From assembly GCF_002741015.1 (NCBI RefSeq), contig NZ_CP016616.1:1948501-2012500 (forward strand): 64,000 nucleotides of DNA, in the 5' to 3' direction. The stretch is from Microvirga ossetica (GTDB taxonomy: Bacteria > Pseudomonadota > Alphaproteobacteria > Rhizobiales > Beijerinckiaceae). Shown piece by piece: positions 56,496 through 64,000 of the stretch (position 1 is the first letter of the stretch; each line of letters begins with the position of its first letter). The notes beneath the pieces were generated by a model. It was not told the origin of the DNA, did no database searches, and was given only the letters and a program-made list of their open reading frames with translations. A program made the position numbers and the translations under genes.

Positions 56496-57467
56496 ATGAG
56501 CCGCACCGACATCCTGATGACCGCGCCGATGATGCCTATCGTGATCGAGGCGCTGGACAAGGCCTTCACCCTGCACCGCCTGTGGGAGCAATCCGACCAG
56601 GCAGCCTTTCTGAAGGATGTCGGCCCGCGCATCCGCGGCATCGCCACCAGCACGCTCTACGGCCGTCTCGAAGCCTCGCTCCTCGACCGGCTTCCGAAGG
56701 CCGAGATCATTTCGAGCTTCGGTGTCGGCTACGACAACGTGGATGCGGTCGAAGCAGGCACGCGCGGCATCGTCGTCACCAACACGCCCGGCGTTCTCGA
56801 CGATGAGGTCGCCGATCTCGCCATCGGCCTGCTGCTTGCGACGCTGCGCAAGATCCCGCAGGCCGACCGCTACCTGCGCGAGGGGAAATGGCTGAAAGCG
56901 CCGTTCCCGCTCTCGGCGACCCTGCGCGAGAAGAAGGTCGGCATCGTCGGCCTCGGGCGCATCGGCAAGGCGATTGCGCGGCGTCTCGCGGGCTTCGACG
57001 TGCGCATCGCCTATCACGGCCGCACGCAACAGGACGACGTGGCCTTCACCTATCATCCAACCATCGTCGGCCTCGCCGAGGCCTCGGACATCCTGATCGT
57101 AATCACCCCCGGCGGCGCCTCGACGAAGCATCTCATCAACGCGGAGGCGCTGAAGGCGCTGGGATCCAATGGCGTGCTGATCAATGTCGCCCGCGGCAGC
57201 GTCGTGGACGAGCAGGCCCTGATCGAGGCGCTCAAGTCCGGGACGATCCTGTCGGCCGGTCTCGATGTCTACGACGACGAGCCGCGCGTTCCGCAGGAAT
57301 TGATCGACCTGGAGCACGTGGTGCTCCTGCCCCACATCGCATCGGGCTCGGTCCATACCCGCAATGCGATGGGCAAGCTCGTGGCCGACAATCTCATTTC
57401 CTGGTTCGACGGCAAGGGGCCGCTGACGCCCGTTGCGGAGACGCCTTATACGGGGCGGGCGGGGTAA
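56496..57467 (+). CDS. D-2-hydroxyacid dehydrogenase (glyoxylate/hydroxypyruvate reductase-like)
   Basis: The 323-residue NAD(P)-dependent enzyme reduces 2-oxo acids such as glyoxylate or hydroxypyruvate. The dinucleotide site is VGIVGLGRIGKAIA (about 148-161) and the catalytic residues Arg233 (NVARGSVVDE), Glu262 (DDEPRVP) and His280 (LPHIASGS) are all present. AGGAAA precedes ATG 56496, 24 bases after the TfoX-like gene, so it may share the operon. Confidence 0.92.
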   Translation: MSRTDILMTAPMMPIVIEALDKAFTLHRLWEQSDQAAFLKDVGPRIRGIATSTLYGRLEASLLDRLPKAEIISSFGVGYDNVDAVEAGTRGIVVTNTPGVLDDEVADLAIGLLLATLRKIPQADRYLREGKWLKAPFPLSATLREKKVGIVGLGRIGKAIARRLAGFDVRIAYHGRTQQDDVAFTYHPTIVGLAEASDILIVITPGGASTKHLINAEALKALGSNGVLINVARGSVVDEQALIEALKSGTILSAGLDVYDDEPRVPQELIDLEHVVLLPHIASGSVHTRNAMGKLVADNLISWFDGKGPLTPVAETPYTGRAG

Positions 57468-57481
57468 GCCACGCTTGCAAC

Positions 57482-57577
57482 CACGTCATCATCGGCCTTG
57501 TGCCGGTGATCTCGACTGAGAAAAGCGCGGCGCTTCATTGCATCGGGATGGCCGGCACAAGGCCGGCCATGACGTAA
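57482..57577. repeat. family D palindromic repeat, copy 3
   Basis: The ends CACGTCATCATCGGCC and GGCCGGCCATGACGT, with GTGCCGGTGATCTCG and ATCGGGATGGCCGGCAC inside, as in the copies at 36878 and 50937. The string GAGAAAAGCGCGGCGCTTCA marks its centre. Confidence 0.8.
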
Positions 57578-57591
57578 AATGGGATGCCCAG

Positions 57592-57733
57592 CCGTCATTC
57601 CGGGGCCGCGCAGCGGAGCCCGGAATCTATAACCGCTAACATTGCCGAAAGAGGCGCGACGATGCTCGCCTCTTCCTGAGACGTCATGTCTATGGATTCC
57701 GGGCTCGCACCAGAGGTGCGCCCCGGAATGACA
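57592..57733. repeat. family C repeat, copy 6
   Basis: The left unit GTCATTCCGGGGCCGCGCAG...CCCGGAATC and right unit TGGATTCCGGGCTCGC...GCCCCGGAATGACAG form an inverted pair between convergent genes. Confidence 0.8.
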
Positions 57734-57749
57734 GTGGAGTTTCATCGCA

Positions 57750-58493
57750 TCAAAGCGCAAACCCGCCATCGGCGAGATGGATGTGGCCTGTCGTGTAGCT
57801 GGCCTCGTCGGAGGCGAGATACACGGCGAGCGCCGCCACTTCTTCGGCCGTGCCGAGCCGTCCCATCGGCTGGCGGTCGATGAAGGCCTGGCGCACGGTC
57901 TCCAGGCTCTGGCCCGAGCTCTCCGCCAGCGCCGAAATCCGCTCGTCGAGCGATGGCGACTGGATCGTGCCGGGGCAGATGGCATTGGCGCGCACGCCGC
58001 GCTTGATGAAATCGGCCGCGACCGCCTTGGTCAGGCCGATCACCGCCGCTTTCGTCGTGCCGTAGACATAGCGGTTCGGGATTCCGCGCACCGAGGAAGC
58101 GCCGGAGGCGATGTTGACGATGGAGCCTCGGCCCTTCTCCAGCATGCCGGGCAGCACCGCATGAATAGTGCGATGCATGGACCTCACGTTCAGGTCGAAC
58201 GAGAAATCCCAATCCTTGTCGGAGCATTCGAGAATCGTGCCGTGATGCACGAAGCCGGCTGCATTGACGAGAATGTCGAACGGACCGGCCTCGGCGACGA
58301 GTTCGTCGACGCTCGTGCTCGAGAGCACGTCGAGCCTGCGCTTCTCGGCACCCTCGAGCCCTTCGAGCTTCGCGACATCGAGATCCGTCGCCCAGACCTT
58401 TGCGCCTTCGCGCAGAAAGGCTTCCGCGATGGCGCGCCCGATCCCCTGCCCCGCCGCCGTGACGAGGGCTGTCTTTCCGTGAAGCCTGTTCAT
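57750..58493 (-). CDS. SDR family oxidoreductase, sugar-acid dehydrogenase-like
   Basis: The 247-residue NAD(P)-dependent dehydrogenase has the cofactor motif TAAGQGIG (12-19), NAAG at 77-80, and the catalytic Ser in NIASGASSV with Tyr144 and Lys148 (YGTTK). It resembles 2-keto-3-deoxy-L-fuconate dehydrogenases of sugar-acid pathways. The IlvD/Edd-type dehydratase gene lies just upstream on the same strand (22-base gap), and the two would act in one pathway: dehydration of an aldonate and oxidation of the product. The exact sugar is not known. Confidence 0.9.
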   Translation of the reverse strand: MNRLHGKTALVTAAGQGIGRAIAEAFLREGAKVWATDLDVAKLEGLEGAEKRRLDVLSSTSVDELVAEAGPFDILVNAAGFVHHGTILECSDKDWDFSFDLNVRSMHRTIHAVLPGMLEKGRGSIVNIASGASSVRGIPNRYVYGTTKAAVIGLTKAVAADFIKRGVRANAICPGTIQSPSLDERISALAESSGQSLETVRQAFIDRQPMGRLGTAEEVAALAVYLASDEASYTTGHIHLADGGFAL

Positions 58494-58515
58494 GACAGCC
58501 CCCGTTCCCTTTCGA

Positions 58516-60324
58516 TCAATGATTGTCGCGCGGCACGCCGAAGGTCTGCGCGACCTTCTGGTACTTCACGGCCGGCTTCAGCGTCATGCCTTCGGAGAGC
58601 TGGTCGACCATGGAGCGCTGGATCTCCTGCCAGGGCGTCTGGCTCGCCGGATAGGCATAGCCGCCGCGCGCCTCGAGATCGGCGCGACGCTTCTCCAGCT
58701 CCTCCTTCGAGAGCAGGATATCGGCGCTGCGCTTGTTGAGATCGATCCGGACCCGATCGCCCGATTGCAGCAGGGCGAGCCCGCCGCCGATGGCAGCCTC
58801 GGGCGAGGCGTTGAGGATCGAAGGCGTGCCCGAGGTGCCGGACTGGCGTCCGTCACCGATGCAGGGCAGCGATCGAACGCCGCGCTTGATGAGCGCGCCC
58901 GGCGGCTGCATGTTCACGACCTCGGCCGCGCCCGGATAGCCCACAGGACCCGCGCCGCGCATGATCAGGATCGTGTGCTCGTCGATCTTCAGCGACGGAT
59001 CGTCGATGCGGTGATGATAATCCTCCGGTCCGTCGAACACGACCACAGGCCCCTCGAAGGCGTTCGGGTCTTCCGGATTGTTGAGGTAGCGCTCCTGGAA
59101 TTCGGGGCTGATCACGCTCGTCTTCATGATCGCGGAATCGAACAGCGTGCCCTTGAGGTTCAGGAAGCCCGCCTTCTCCTTCAGCGGATTGTCATAGGAG
59201 CGGATCACCTCGTGATCCCAGGTGAACTTGCCCTTGCTGTTCTCGCCGATGGTCGTGCCCGTGCAGGTCAGCGCGCTCTCGTGGATTTTGCCGGCACCGA
59301 TCAGTTCTGCAAGCACGGCAGGCAGGCCGCCGGCGCGATAATACTCCTCGCCGAGATATTCGCCCGCAGGCTGCATGTTCACGAGCAGCGGAATCTCGAA
59401 GCCGATGCGCTCCCAATCGTTGTTGTCGAGCGGCACGCCGATATGCTTGGCGATCGCATTGATATGGATCGGCGCGTTGGTGGAGCCGCCGATCGCCGCA
59501 TTGGCGACGATGACGTTCTCGAACGCCTCGCGGGTCATGATGTCGGAGGGCTTCAGATCCTCCCACACCATGTCGACGATGCGCAGGCCCGTTTCATAAG
59601 CCATCTGCCCGCGCTCGCGGTAAGGCGCGGGAACCGCTGCGGAGCCCGGCAGCGACATGCCGAGCGCCTCGGCGAGCGCGTTCATGGTCGAGGCGGTGCC
59701 CATGGTGTTGCAATGGCCGACCGACGGCGCGGACGAACCAACGATGTCGATGAACTGCTGATAGTCGATATCGCCCGCTGCGTGACGCTCGCGCGCCTTC
59801 CAGACGATGGTGCCAGAGCCGGTACGCTCGCCATGGTGCCAGCCGTTCAGCATCGGGCCGACATTGAGCGAGATCGCCGGAATGTTCACGGTCGCCGCCG
59901 CCATCAGGCAGGCCGGCATGGTCTTGTCGCAGCCGGTGAGCAGCACGACGCCGTCGAGCGGATAACCGTAGAGCACCTCGACGAGGGAGAGATAGGCGAG
60001 GTTGCGGTCGAGGCACGCGGTCGGACGCTTGCCCGTCTCCTGGATCGGATGGCACGGGAACTCAAACGGCACGCCGCCGGCGGCCGTGATGCCGTCGCGC
60101 ACGCGCTTGGCGAGTTCGAGGTGATGCCGGTTGCACGGCGACAGGTCGGACCCGGTCTGCGCGATGCCGATGATCGGCTTCTTGCCCTGCAGCTCCTTGC
60201 CGGTAAGGCCGAAATTCAGATAGCGCTCCAGATAGAGCGCCGTCATGCCCGGATTGTCCGGGTTGTCGAACCAGAGCCGTGAGCGAAGCTGATCGGGAGT
60301 GCGACGGTGAGGCCTCTCAGCCAT
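58516..60324 (-). CDS. IlvD/Edd family dehydratase, probable sugar-acid (arabonate/xylonate-type) dehydratase
   Basis: The 602-residue enzyme removes water from an aldonate to give a 2-keto-3-deoxy acid. The three iron-sulfur Cys are Cys64 (SPCNRHH), Cys132 (TGCDKTMPA) and Cys205 ([12 protein letters not shown]), the pattern of the 2Fe-2S sugar-acid branch. Length (about 600) favours this branch over amino acid IlvD. AAAGGATATGAAG precedes ATG 60324. It begins a two-gene unit with the SDR dehydrogenase. Confidence 0.92.
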   Translation of the reverse strand: MAERPHRRTPDQLRSRLWFDNPDNPGMTALYLERYLNFGLTGKELQGKKPIIGIAQTGSDLSPCNRHHLELAKRVRDGITAAGGVPFEFPCHPIQETGKRPTACLDRNLAYLSLVEVLYGYPLDGVVLLTGCDKTMPACLMAAATVNIPAISLNVGPMLNGWHHGERTGSGTIVWKARERHAAGDIDYQQFIDIVGSSAPSVGHCNTMGTASTMNALAEALGMSLPGSAAVPAPYRERGQMAYETGLRIVDMVWEDLKPSDIMTREAFENVIVANAAIGGSTNAPIHINAIAKHIGVPLDNNDWERIGFEIPLLVNMQPAGEYLGEEYYRAGGLPAVLAELIGAGKIHESALTCTGTTIGENSKGKFTWDHEVIRSYDNPLKEKAGFLNLKGTLFDSAIMKTSVISPEFQERYLNNPEDPNAFEGPVVVFDGPEDYHHRIDDPSLKIDEHTILIMRGAGPVGYPGAAEVVNMQPPGALIKRGVRSLPCIGDGRQSGTSGTPSILNASPEAAIGGGLALLQSGDRVRIDLNKRSADILLSKEELEKRRADLEARGGYAYPASQTPWQEIQRSMVDQLSEGMTLKPAVKYQKVAQTFGVPRDNH

Positions 60325-60560
60325 TCTTCATATCCTTTCGGGCGTCCGTAACCGCAGTGCCGGTATTTGATCCAGGACGGGGGTTAAGATCAACCGTCCT
60401 CTGAGGAAAGTCGCTGCCTTTTTAGCAATTCGAAGCTGTGTTCAAGCGCAGCAGCAACGACTCATCCGCATTCCCATCCAAAGAAACAGTTGTTATAGAA
60501 TTTCAATCATCGGACCCCTCCGATGCGCGTTCTCTGCCGACAACTCCGAGCGTTCCCACC

Positions 60561-61160
60561 ATGTTTCAACGCCTCGTTCCCCTCATAGCGACGGTACTCC
60601 TTGCGTCGCCGGCTATCGGAAACGACTGTCCTACGGCGCAGACCGCGAAGCTCGGCTTCATCCCGGAGCGGCAGGGTACGATCGCAGAAGTCCGACCCAC
60701 CTCGGATCACTTCGTTCATGTGCTGAATTCATATCCCGGCGGAAAGAAGCAGGACGTCATCTATTATCGCGGGCTCTTCCCCCTCACCCGCTTCGACGAC
60801 ACCGCCCGCAGCATCAATATTCCCGTCTCGGATTTGAGGACCATCTTCCCGCTCGAGCTGAAGGCCCGCCGCGCCGTGACCTATGCCCCGTCGCAACCGG
60901 GCAAGGTCGGCGCCCTGATCTCTCTCGAACTGACCGTCACGGGTCAGGAGCAGCTTCAGCTCGGGCCCTGCTCCTACAACGTCCTGATCGTGCGCAACCG
61001 TTTCCTCAATGCGGAGGGAAAAGCCACCTCGGAACACACGGATCTCTACGCACCCGAGCTCGGTTTCGTGCTGGCCAAGCGGTACGAGGAACGCGCCGGC
61101 ACGCAGACCACGATCAAGTACCAGAGCATCAGGCCGCTCGGCCGCACGTCCCCATTGTGA
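60561..61160 (+). CDS. secreted protein of unknown function, 199 aa
   Basis: ATG 60561 gives a signal peptide (MFQRLVPLIATVLLASPAIG) and a mature part with one pair of Cys (NDCPTAQ and GPCSYNVL) that could form a disulfide in the periplasm. The form resembles secreted beta-strand-rich proteins of the DUF3108 kind, but I am not sure. The frame is open 123 bases upstream without a good start. Divergent from the dehydratase gene. Confidence 0.75.
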   Translation: MFQRLVPLIATVLLASPAIGNDCPTAQTAKLGFIPERQGTIAEVRPTSDHFVHVLNSYPGGKKQDVIYYRGLFPLTRFDDTARSINIPVSDLRTIFPLELKARRAVTYAPSQPGKVGALISLELTVTGQEQLQLGPCSYNVLIVRNRFLNAEGKATSEHTDLYAPELGFVLAKRYEERAGTQTTIKYQSIRPLGRTSPL

Positions 61161-61179
61161 TCTGGCCGCTGTGATCCGT

Positions 61180-61971
61180 TCAGCTCAGGGCGCCGGCGGT
61201 CTCGTCGATCTGCGCCCGGACCTCCGGATCGAGATCGAGCGCATCGGCGAGCTGGTGCAGGAACTCGCGCTCCTGGATCGTGTCGGGATCGATGGCGATG
61301 CGGGCCGCCGCATAGACCTGCGCCGCCATCTCGGGATCGTTGACGCTCTCCGCCAGCTCATCCACATCGGCCGGCGAGGCCATCTCGTTTTCGAGCCAGT
61401 GGCTCGATTCCGGATCGATGCCGGCTTCCGTCAGCCCCTTGACGATCCGCGCCCGCTCGGCCTGATCGATATGCCCGTCCGCGGCAGCCGCCGCCACCAT
61501 GGTGCGCAGAAATAGGAGCGCATCGTCCTCGGTTTGCGAAACCGGGTGGAAGCGCGATGTCTCCGGAAGGCTCATCGCCGATTGCGCAACGGCCGTCTCC
61601 GGTTGAGACGCGGATCCGCCTGCTTCGGCGGGAGCCTTAGCCTGCTGATTTTGAAACGCCTTGTAGGCCAGCCCGCCGATGACCGCGAGGCCCCCTAGCT
61701 TGACCAGGCTGCCGGTCAGCTTGCCCTTCTTGCGGCCTTTGAACAGAAGGCCCGCCAGTCCGACCAGGGCCGTCTGGGTCAGGCCCGGATTCTGCATGGC
61801 GAAGTCCTTGGCCTTCTGCAGGAGCTGGTCGGTCGAATGCCCGGCGGTCGGGGTCACGCCTTTCCTGACCGGTCGACCGACCTCACCTCGCCCTGATTGC
61901 GCGGGCTTGTGCTGATCGGGCCGGCCGATGGCTCCCACAACCGTATCCAAAAGCTTCCGGTAATCGACCAT
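61180..61971 (-). CDS. TerB-like/DUF533 membrane-associated protein
   Basis: The 263-residue protein has an N-terminal polar part, a Gly/Lys-rich hydrophobic stretch (about 64-105: TALVGLAGLLFKGRKKGK and LGGLAVIGGLAYKAF), a linker, and a C-terminal all-helical domain of TerB type (about 145-262: RTMVAAAAADGHIDQAERARI, and DPDTIQEREFLHQLADAL). This is the layout of DUF533/YebE proteins, function unknown. AGGAGGG precedes ATG 61971. Confidence 0.85.
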   Translation of the reverse strand: MVDYRKLLDTVVGAIGRPDQHKPAQSGRGEVGRPVRKGVTPTAGHSTDQLLQKAKDFAMQNPGLTQTALVGLAGLLFKGRKKGKLTGSLVKLGGLAVIGGLAYKAFQNQQAKAPAEAGGSASQPETAVAQSAMSLPETSRFHPVSQTEDDALLFLRTMVAAAAADGHIDQAERARIVKGLTEAGIDPESSHWLENEMASPADVDELAESVNDPEMAAQVYAAARIAIDPDTIQEREFLHQLADALDLDPEVRAQIDETAGALS

Positions 61972-62042
61972 CGGGCCCTCCTGTCATCTTTTCACCAAGC
62001 AAAGATCAACGGGAGCGCTGCGGAATGGTTCAGGTTCTCGGC

Positions 62043-64000
62043 TCAAGCCGGCCTTGGCACCGCCTCGGCACGGATCTTGAGAAGCTGAGACAGCATGACG
62101 GGGCTTGCCATCGCGAGGCCGACGAGGGTGGTCACCGGGTCGGGCGCAATGATCGGCAGGGATGCAACGCCGATGAGCCAGCGCTCCCAGGCCCGCATCG
62201 GCGTCAGCCCATATCCGGCGAAGGCCGCCGACAGGAATACGATGCCGACGATCGCGCCCGCCGTGACGAACAGGAAGCTCGGCCAAGTGAATTCCGGTGT
62301 GACGATGAGCATGGCCGGACCGTACACGAAGACGAACGGCACGAGCACCTTGCCGAGGCCGAGCCGGAAGGCCGTGTTGCCCGTCTTGAACGGATCCGCT
62401 CCCGCCATGCTGGCGCCGGCATAAGCCGCGAGCGCCACCGGCGGCGTGATGTCGGCGAGCACCCCGTAATAGAACACGAAGAAGTGGGCTACGAGCGGCT
62501 GCACGCCGAGCAGTCCCAAGGCCGGCGCTGCGACGGTCACCATGATGATGTAGTTCGCCGTCGTCGGCACGCCGCATCCCAGCAGGATGCAGACGACGGC
62601 CGTCATCAAAAGCGTGAAGAACAGTGTCATCGCCTTCATGTCGGTCAGATCAGCGGGCACGAGGTCCATGAACCCCTGCGCCAGCTGAGCGGCAAAAGAC
62701 GTGACGATGAAGGAAATCTTGAAGCCGACGCCGGTGAGCGTGACGATGCCGACGATGATGCCGACCGTTGCCGCAGCGGCGCCCACGCCGATGGCATATT
62801 TCGCGCCGACCACGAAGGCGTCGACGAGGTCGAGCACCAGCGCCTTGCCGGCATCGCTTTTGAGGAACGTGTAGATCAGGAGTGCGAACACCAATCCCAG
62901 AATCGGACCCGTGAAGATCAGCTGCGTGAGCATGCCCGTGGCGATGGCAGCGACGATCGCCGCCAGGAACCCGAGGGTGATGGCGGGCACGCGCGAAGCG
63001 CCGACGACCAGGCAGGCCGTGATGCCCCAGAAGGCGGCGAGATAGGGCGTGAAGCCGGAGAACAGCACGATCAGCAACACGGCAAGCGGCATGATCGTCT
63101 GCCACCCCTCGCGGACGACCTTGGCGGCATTGGGCATCTCCTCGGCGGGAAGCCCCCTCAACCCGGCACGCTTGGCCTCGAGATGGACCTGCATGAACAC
63201 GCCGAAGAAGTGCATGGAAGCCGGCACGATCGCCGCCAGGATTACCGTCTGATAGGAGACGTTGAGGAACTCGACCATCAGGAAGGCTGCGGCGCCCATG
63301 ATCGGCGGCGTGATCTGCCCGCCGGTTGAGGCCGCCGATTCCACGGCCGCCGCGAAATGGCGCTGATAGCCGACGCGGATCATCGCCGGGATGGTCAATG
63401 AGCCGACCGTCACCGTGTTGGCGATGGACGAACCCGAGATCATGCCGAACAGGGCCGAGCCGAAGATCGAGACCTTGGCTGGGCCGCCCGCATAGCGCCC
63501 GGCAACGCAGGTGGCGAGATCGATGAACAGCTTGCCGAGCCCGACCCGGGTCGCGAGCACGCCGAAGAGCACATAGTGGAAGACGTAAGTGGCAACAACT
63601 CCCAGGGCGATGCCATAGATGCCCTGGCTCGTCAGGTAGAGGTGGTTGACGATGTTGGACCACGACGCGCCGGGATGCTGGAGAATGCCCGGCATGGAGG
63701 GGCCGAAATAGGCATAGAGCATCACGCCGATGGCGATGACGGGCAGCGGCCAGCCGACAGAGCGGCGCGTCGCCTCGAGCAGCACGACGATGAGGATCGT
63801 TCCCATGACCACGTCGGTCGTCGAGGGATTGCCGACGCGGAAGGCAAGCTCGCTGAAGATCCAGGGGACATAGAGAGAGGTGACGACGGCTGCGATCGCA
63901 AGCGCCCAATCGACCAGGGAGATGCTGCCAGGCCGCCCCCAGTTTGATGGAGCGACCTTGTCCTGATCACTCTTGAAGGCTGAGAAGACGAGGAAGATCA
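62043..64000 (-). CDS. TRAP transporter fused permease, TAXI type (5' end outside window)
   Basis: The frame stays open to the window edge (at least 651 residues), for example ...DWALAIAAVVTSLYVPWIF near the edge. It fuses DctQ-like and DctM-like parts, with DctM motifs SGSSIANTVTVGSLTIPAMI and GCGVPTTANYIIMVTVAAPA. It would be a second sodium-driven solute importer beside that at 31673. Its binding protein must be outside the window. No DUF1850 gene follows it, unlike the first. Confidence 0.92.
   Translation of the reverse strand, partial: IFLVFSAFKSDQDKVAPSNWGRPGSISLVDWALAIAAVVTSLYVPWIFSELAFRVGNPSTTDVVMGTILIVVLLEATRRSVGWPLPVIAIGVMLYAYFGPSMPGILQHPGASWSNIVNHLYLTSQGIYGIALGVVATYVFHYVLFGVLATRVGLGKLFIDLATCVAGRYAGGPAKVSIFGSALFGMISGSSIANTVTVGSLTIPAMIRVGYQRHFAAAVESAASTGGQITPPIMGAAAFLMVEFLNVSYQTVILAAIVPASMHFFGVFMQVHLEAKRAGLRGLPAEEMPNAAKVVREGWQTIMPLAVLLIVLFSGFTPYLAAFWGITACLVVGASRVPAITLGFLAAIVAAIATGMLTQLIFTGPILGLVFALLIYTFLKSDAGKALVLDLVDAFVVGAKYAIGVGAAAATVGIIVGIVTLTGVGFKISFIVTSFAAQLAQGFMDLVPADLTDMKAMTLFFTLLMTAVVCILLGCGVPTTANYIIMVTVAAPALGLLGVQPLVAHFFVFYYGVLADITPPVALAAYAGASMAGADPFKTGNTAFRLGLGKVLVPFVFVYGPAMLIVTPEFTWPSFLFVTAGAIVGIVFLSAAFAGYGLTPMRAWERWLIGVASLPIIAPDPVTTLVGLAMASPVMLSQLLKIRAEAVPRPA

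Overview
The window looks like chromosomal DNA of a high-GC alphaproteobacterium of the order Hyphomicrobiales (Rhizobiales). A Microvirga-like Methylobacteriaceae is my best guess, by inference only. Support comes from the gene families (homospermidine synthase, fused TAXI-type TRAP permeases, a fused indolepyruvate ferredoxin oxidoreductase, an HWE histidine kinase, Tat-exported OpgG), from a leader upstream of ornithine decarboxylase that resembles the alphaproteobacterial speF RNA motif, and from dense intergenic palindromic repeats. I see no rRNA, tRNA, CRISPR array, prophage, transposase or plasmid function. Nearly all genes look like host genes with uniform base composition.

Layout. 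1-3.4 kb: lysophospholipase-like hydrolase (cut by the window edge), Hsp20 chaperone, low-specificity threonine aldolase, then a long non-coding leader with hairpins and two palindromes. 3.4-9.5 kb: gltBD glutamate synthase. 9.7-12.3 kb: an SGNH-fold protein with substituted catalytic blocks and a lytic transglycosylase. 12.5-16.1 kb: galU, kdsD, and an NfeD/SPFH membrane pair. 16.3-21.4 kb: ferrochelatase, HWE sensor kinase, 5'-nucleotidase-like enzyme. 21.6-27.3 kb: uracil-DNA glycosylase, aromatic aminotransferase, fused indolepyruvate oxidoreductase. The last two could act in sequence on aromatic amino acids. 27.5-31.1 kb: DUF1007 protein plus NicO metal transporter, gamma-glutamyltransferase, small membrane protein. 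31.3-35.0 kb: TAXI-TRAP transporter. 35.2-36.8 kb: OpgG.

37.1-43.1 kb is a zinc-acquisition cluster. A promoter overlapped by a palindrome (Zur-like by inference) precedes an unannotated 52-aa His-rich membrane peptide, then the ABC ATPase, permease and substrate-binding protein. A COG0523 GTPase, a WD40 protein and two small conserved proteins follow. 43.2-48.6 kb carries polyamine genes (homospermidine synthase and ornithine decarboxylase) around an MFS transporter and a GNAT acetyltransferase. A second opgG lies at 49.2-50.8 kb.

50.8-51.9 kb is the largest gap. It holds repeats, a promoter with an alphaproteobacterial LexA-type box, a GC-rich structured stretch, and a 27-codon leader-peptide frame with four consecutive His codons. 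Three mutually exclusive pairings surround that frame, an architecture like a histidine attenuator, yet no his gene follows. 51.9-55.2 kb: NMT1/THI5-type ABC transporter and MarR regulator. 55.2-57.5 kb: EamA transporter, TfoX C-terminal-like protein, 2-hydroxyacid dehydrogenase. 57.7-60.3 kb: SDR dehydrogenase and IlvD/Edd sugar-acid dehydratase, a probable sugar-acid catabolic pair. 60.5-64 kb: a secreted hypothetical, a TerB-like membrane protein, and a second TRAP permease running off the end.

At least four families of imperfect palindromic repeats (here A-D) fill the spaces between genes, and in one place a D copy is nested in an A copy. Where such repeats border a gene they lengthen spurious open frames, so several start codons were moved inward.
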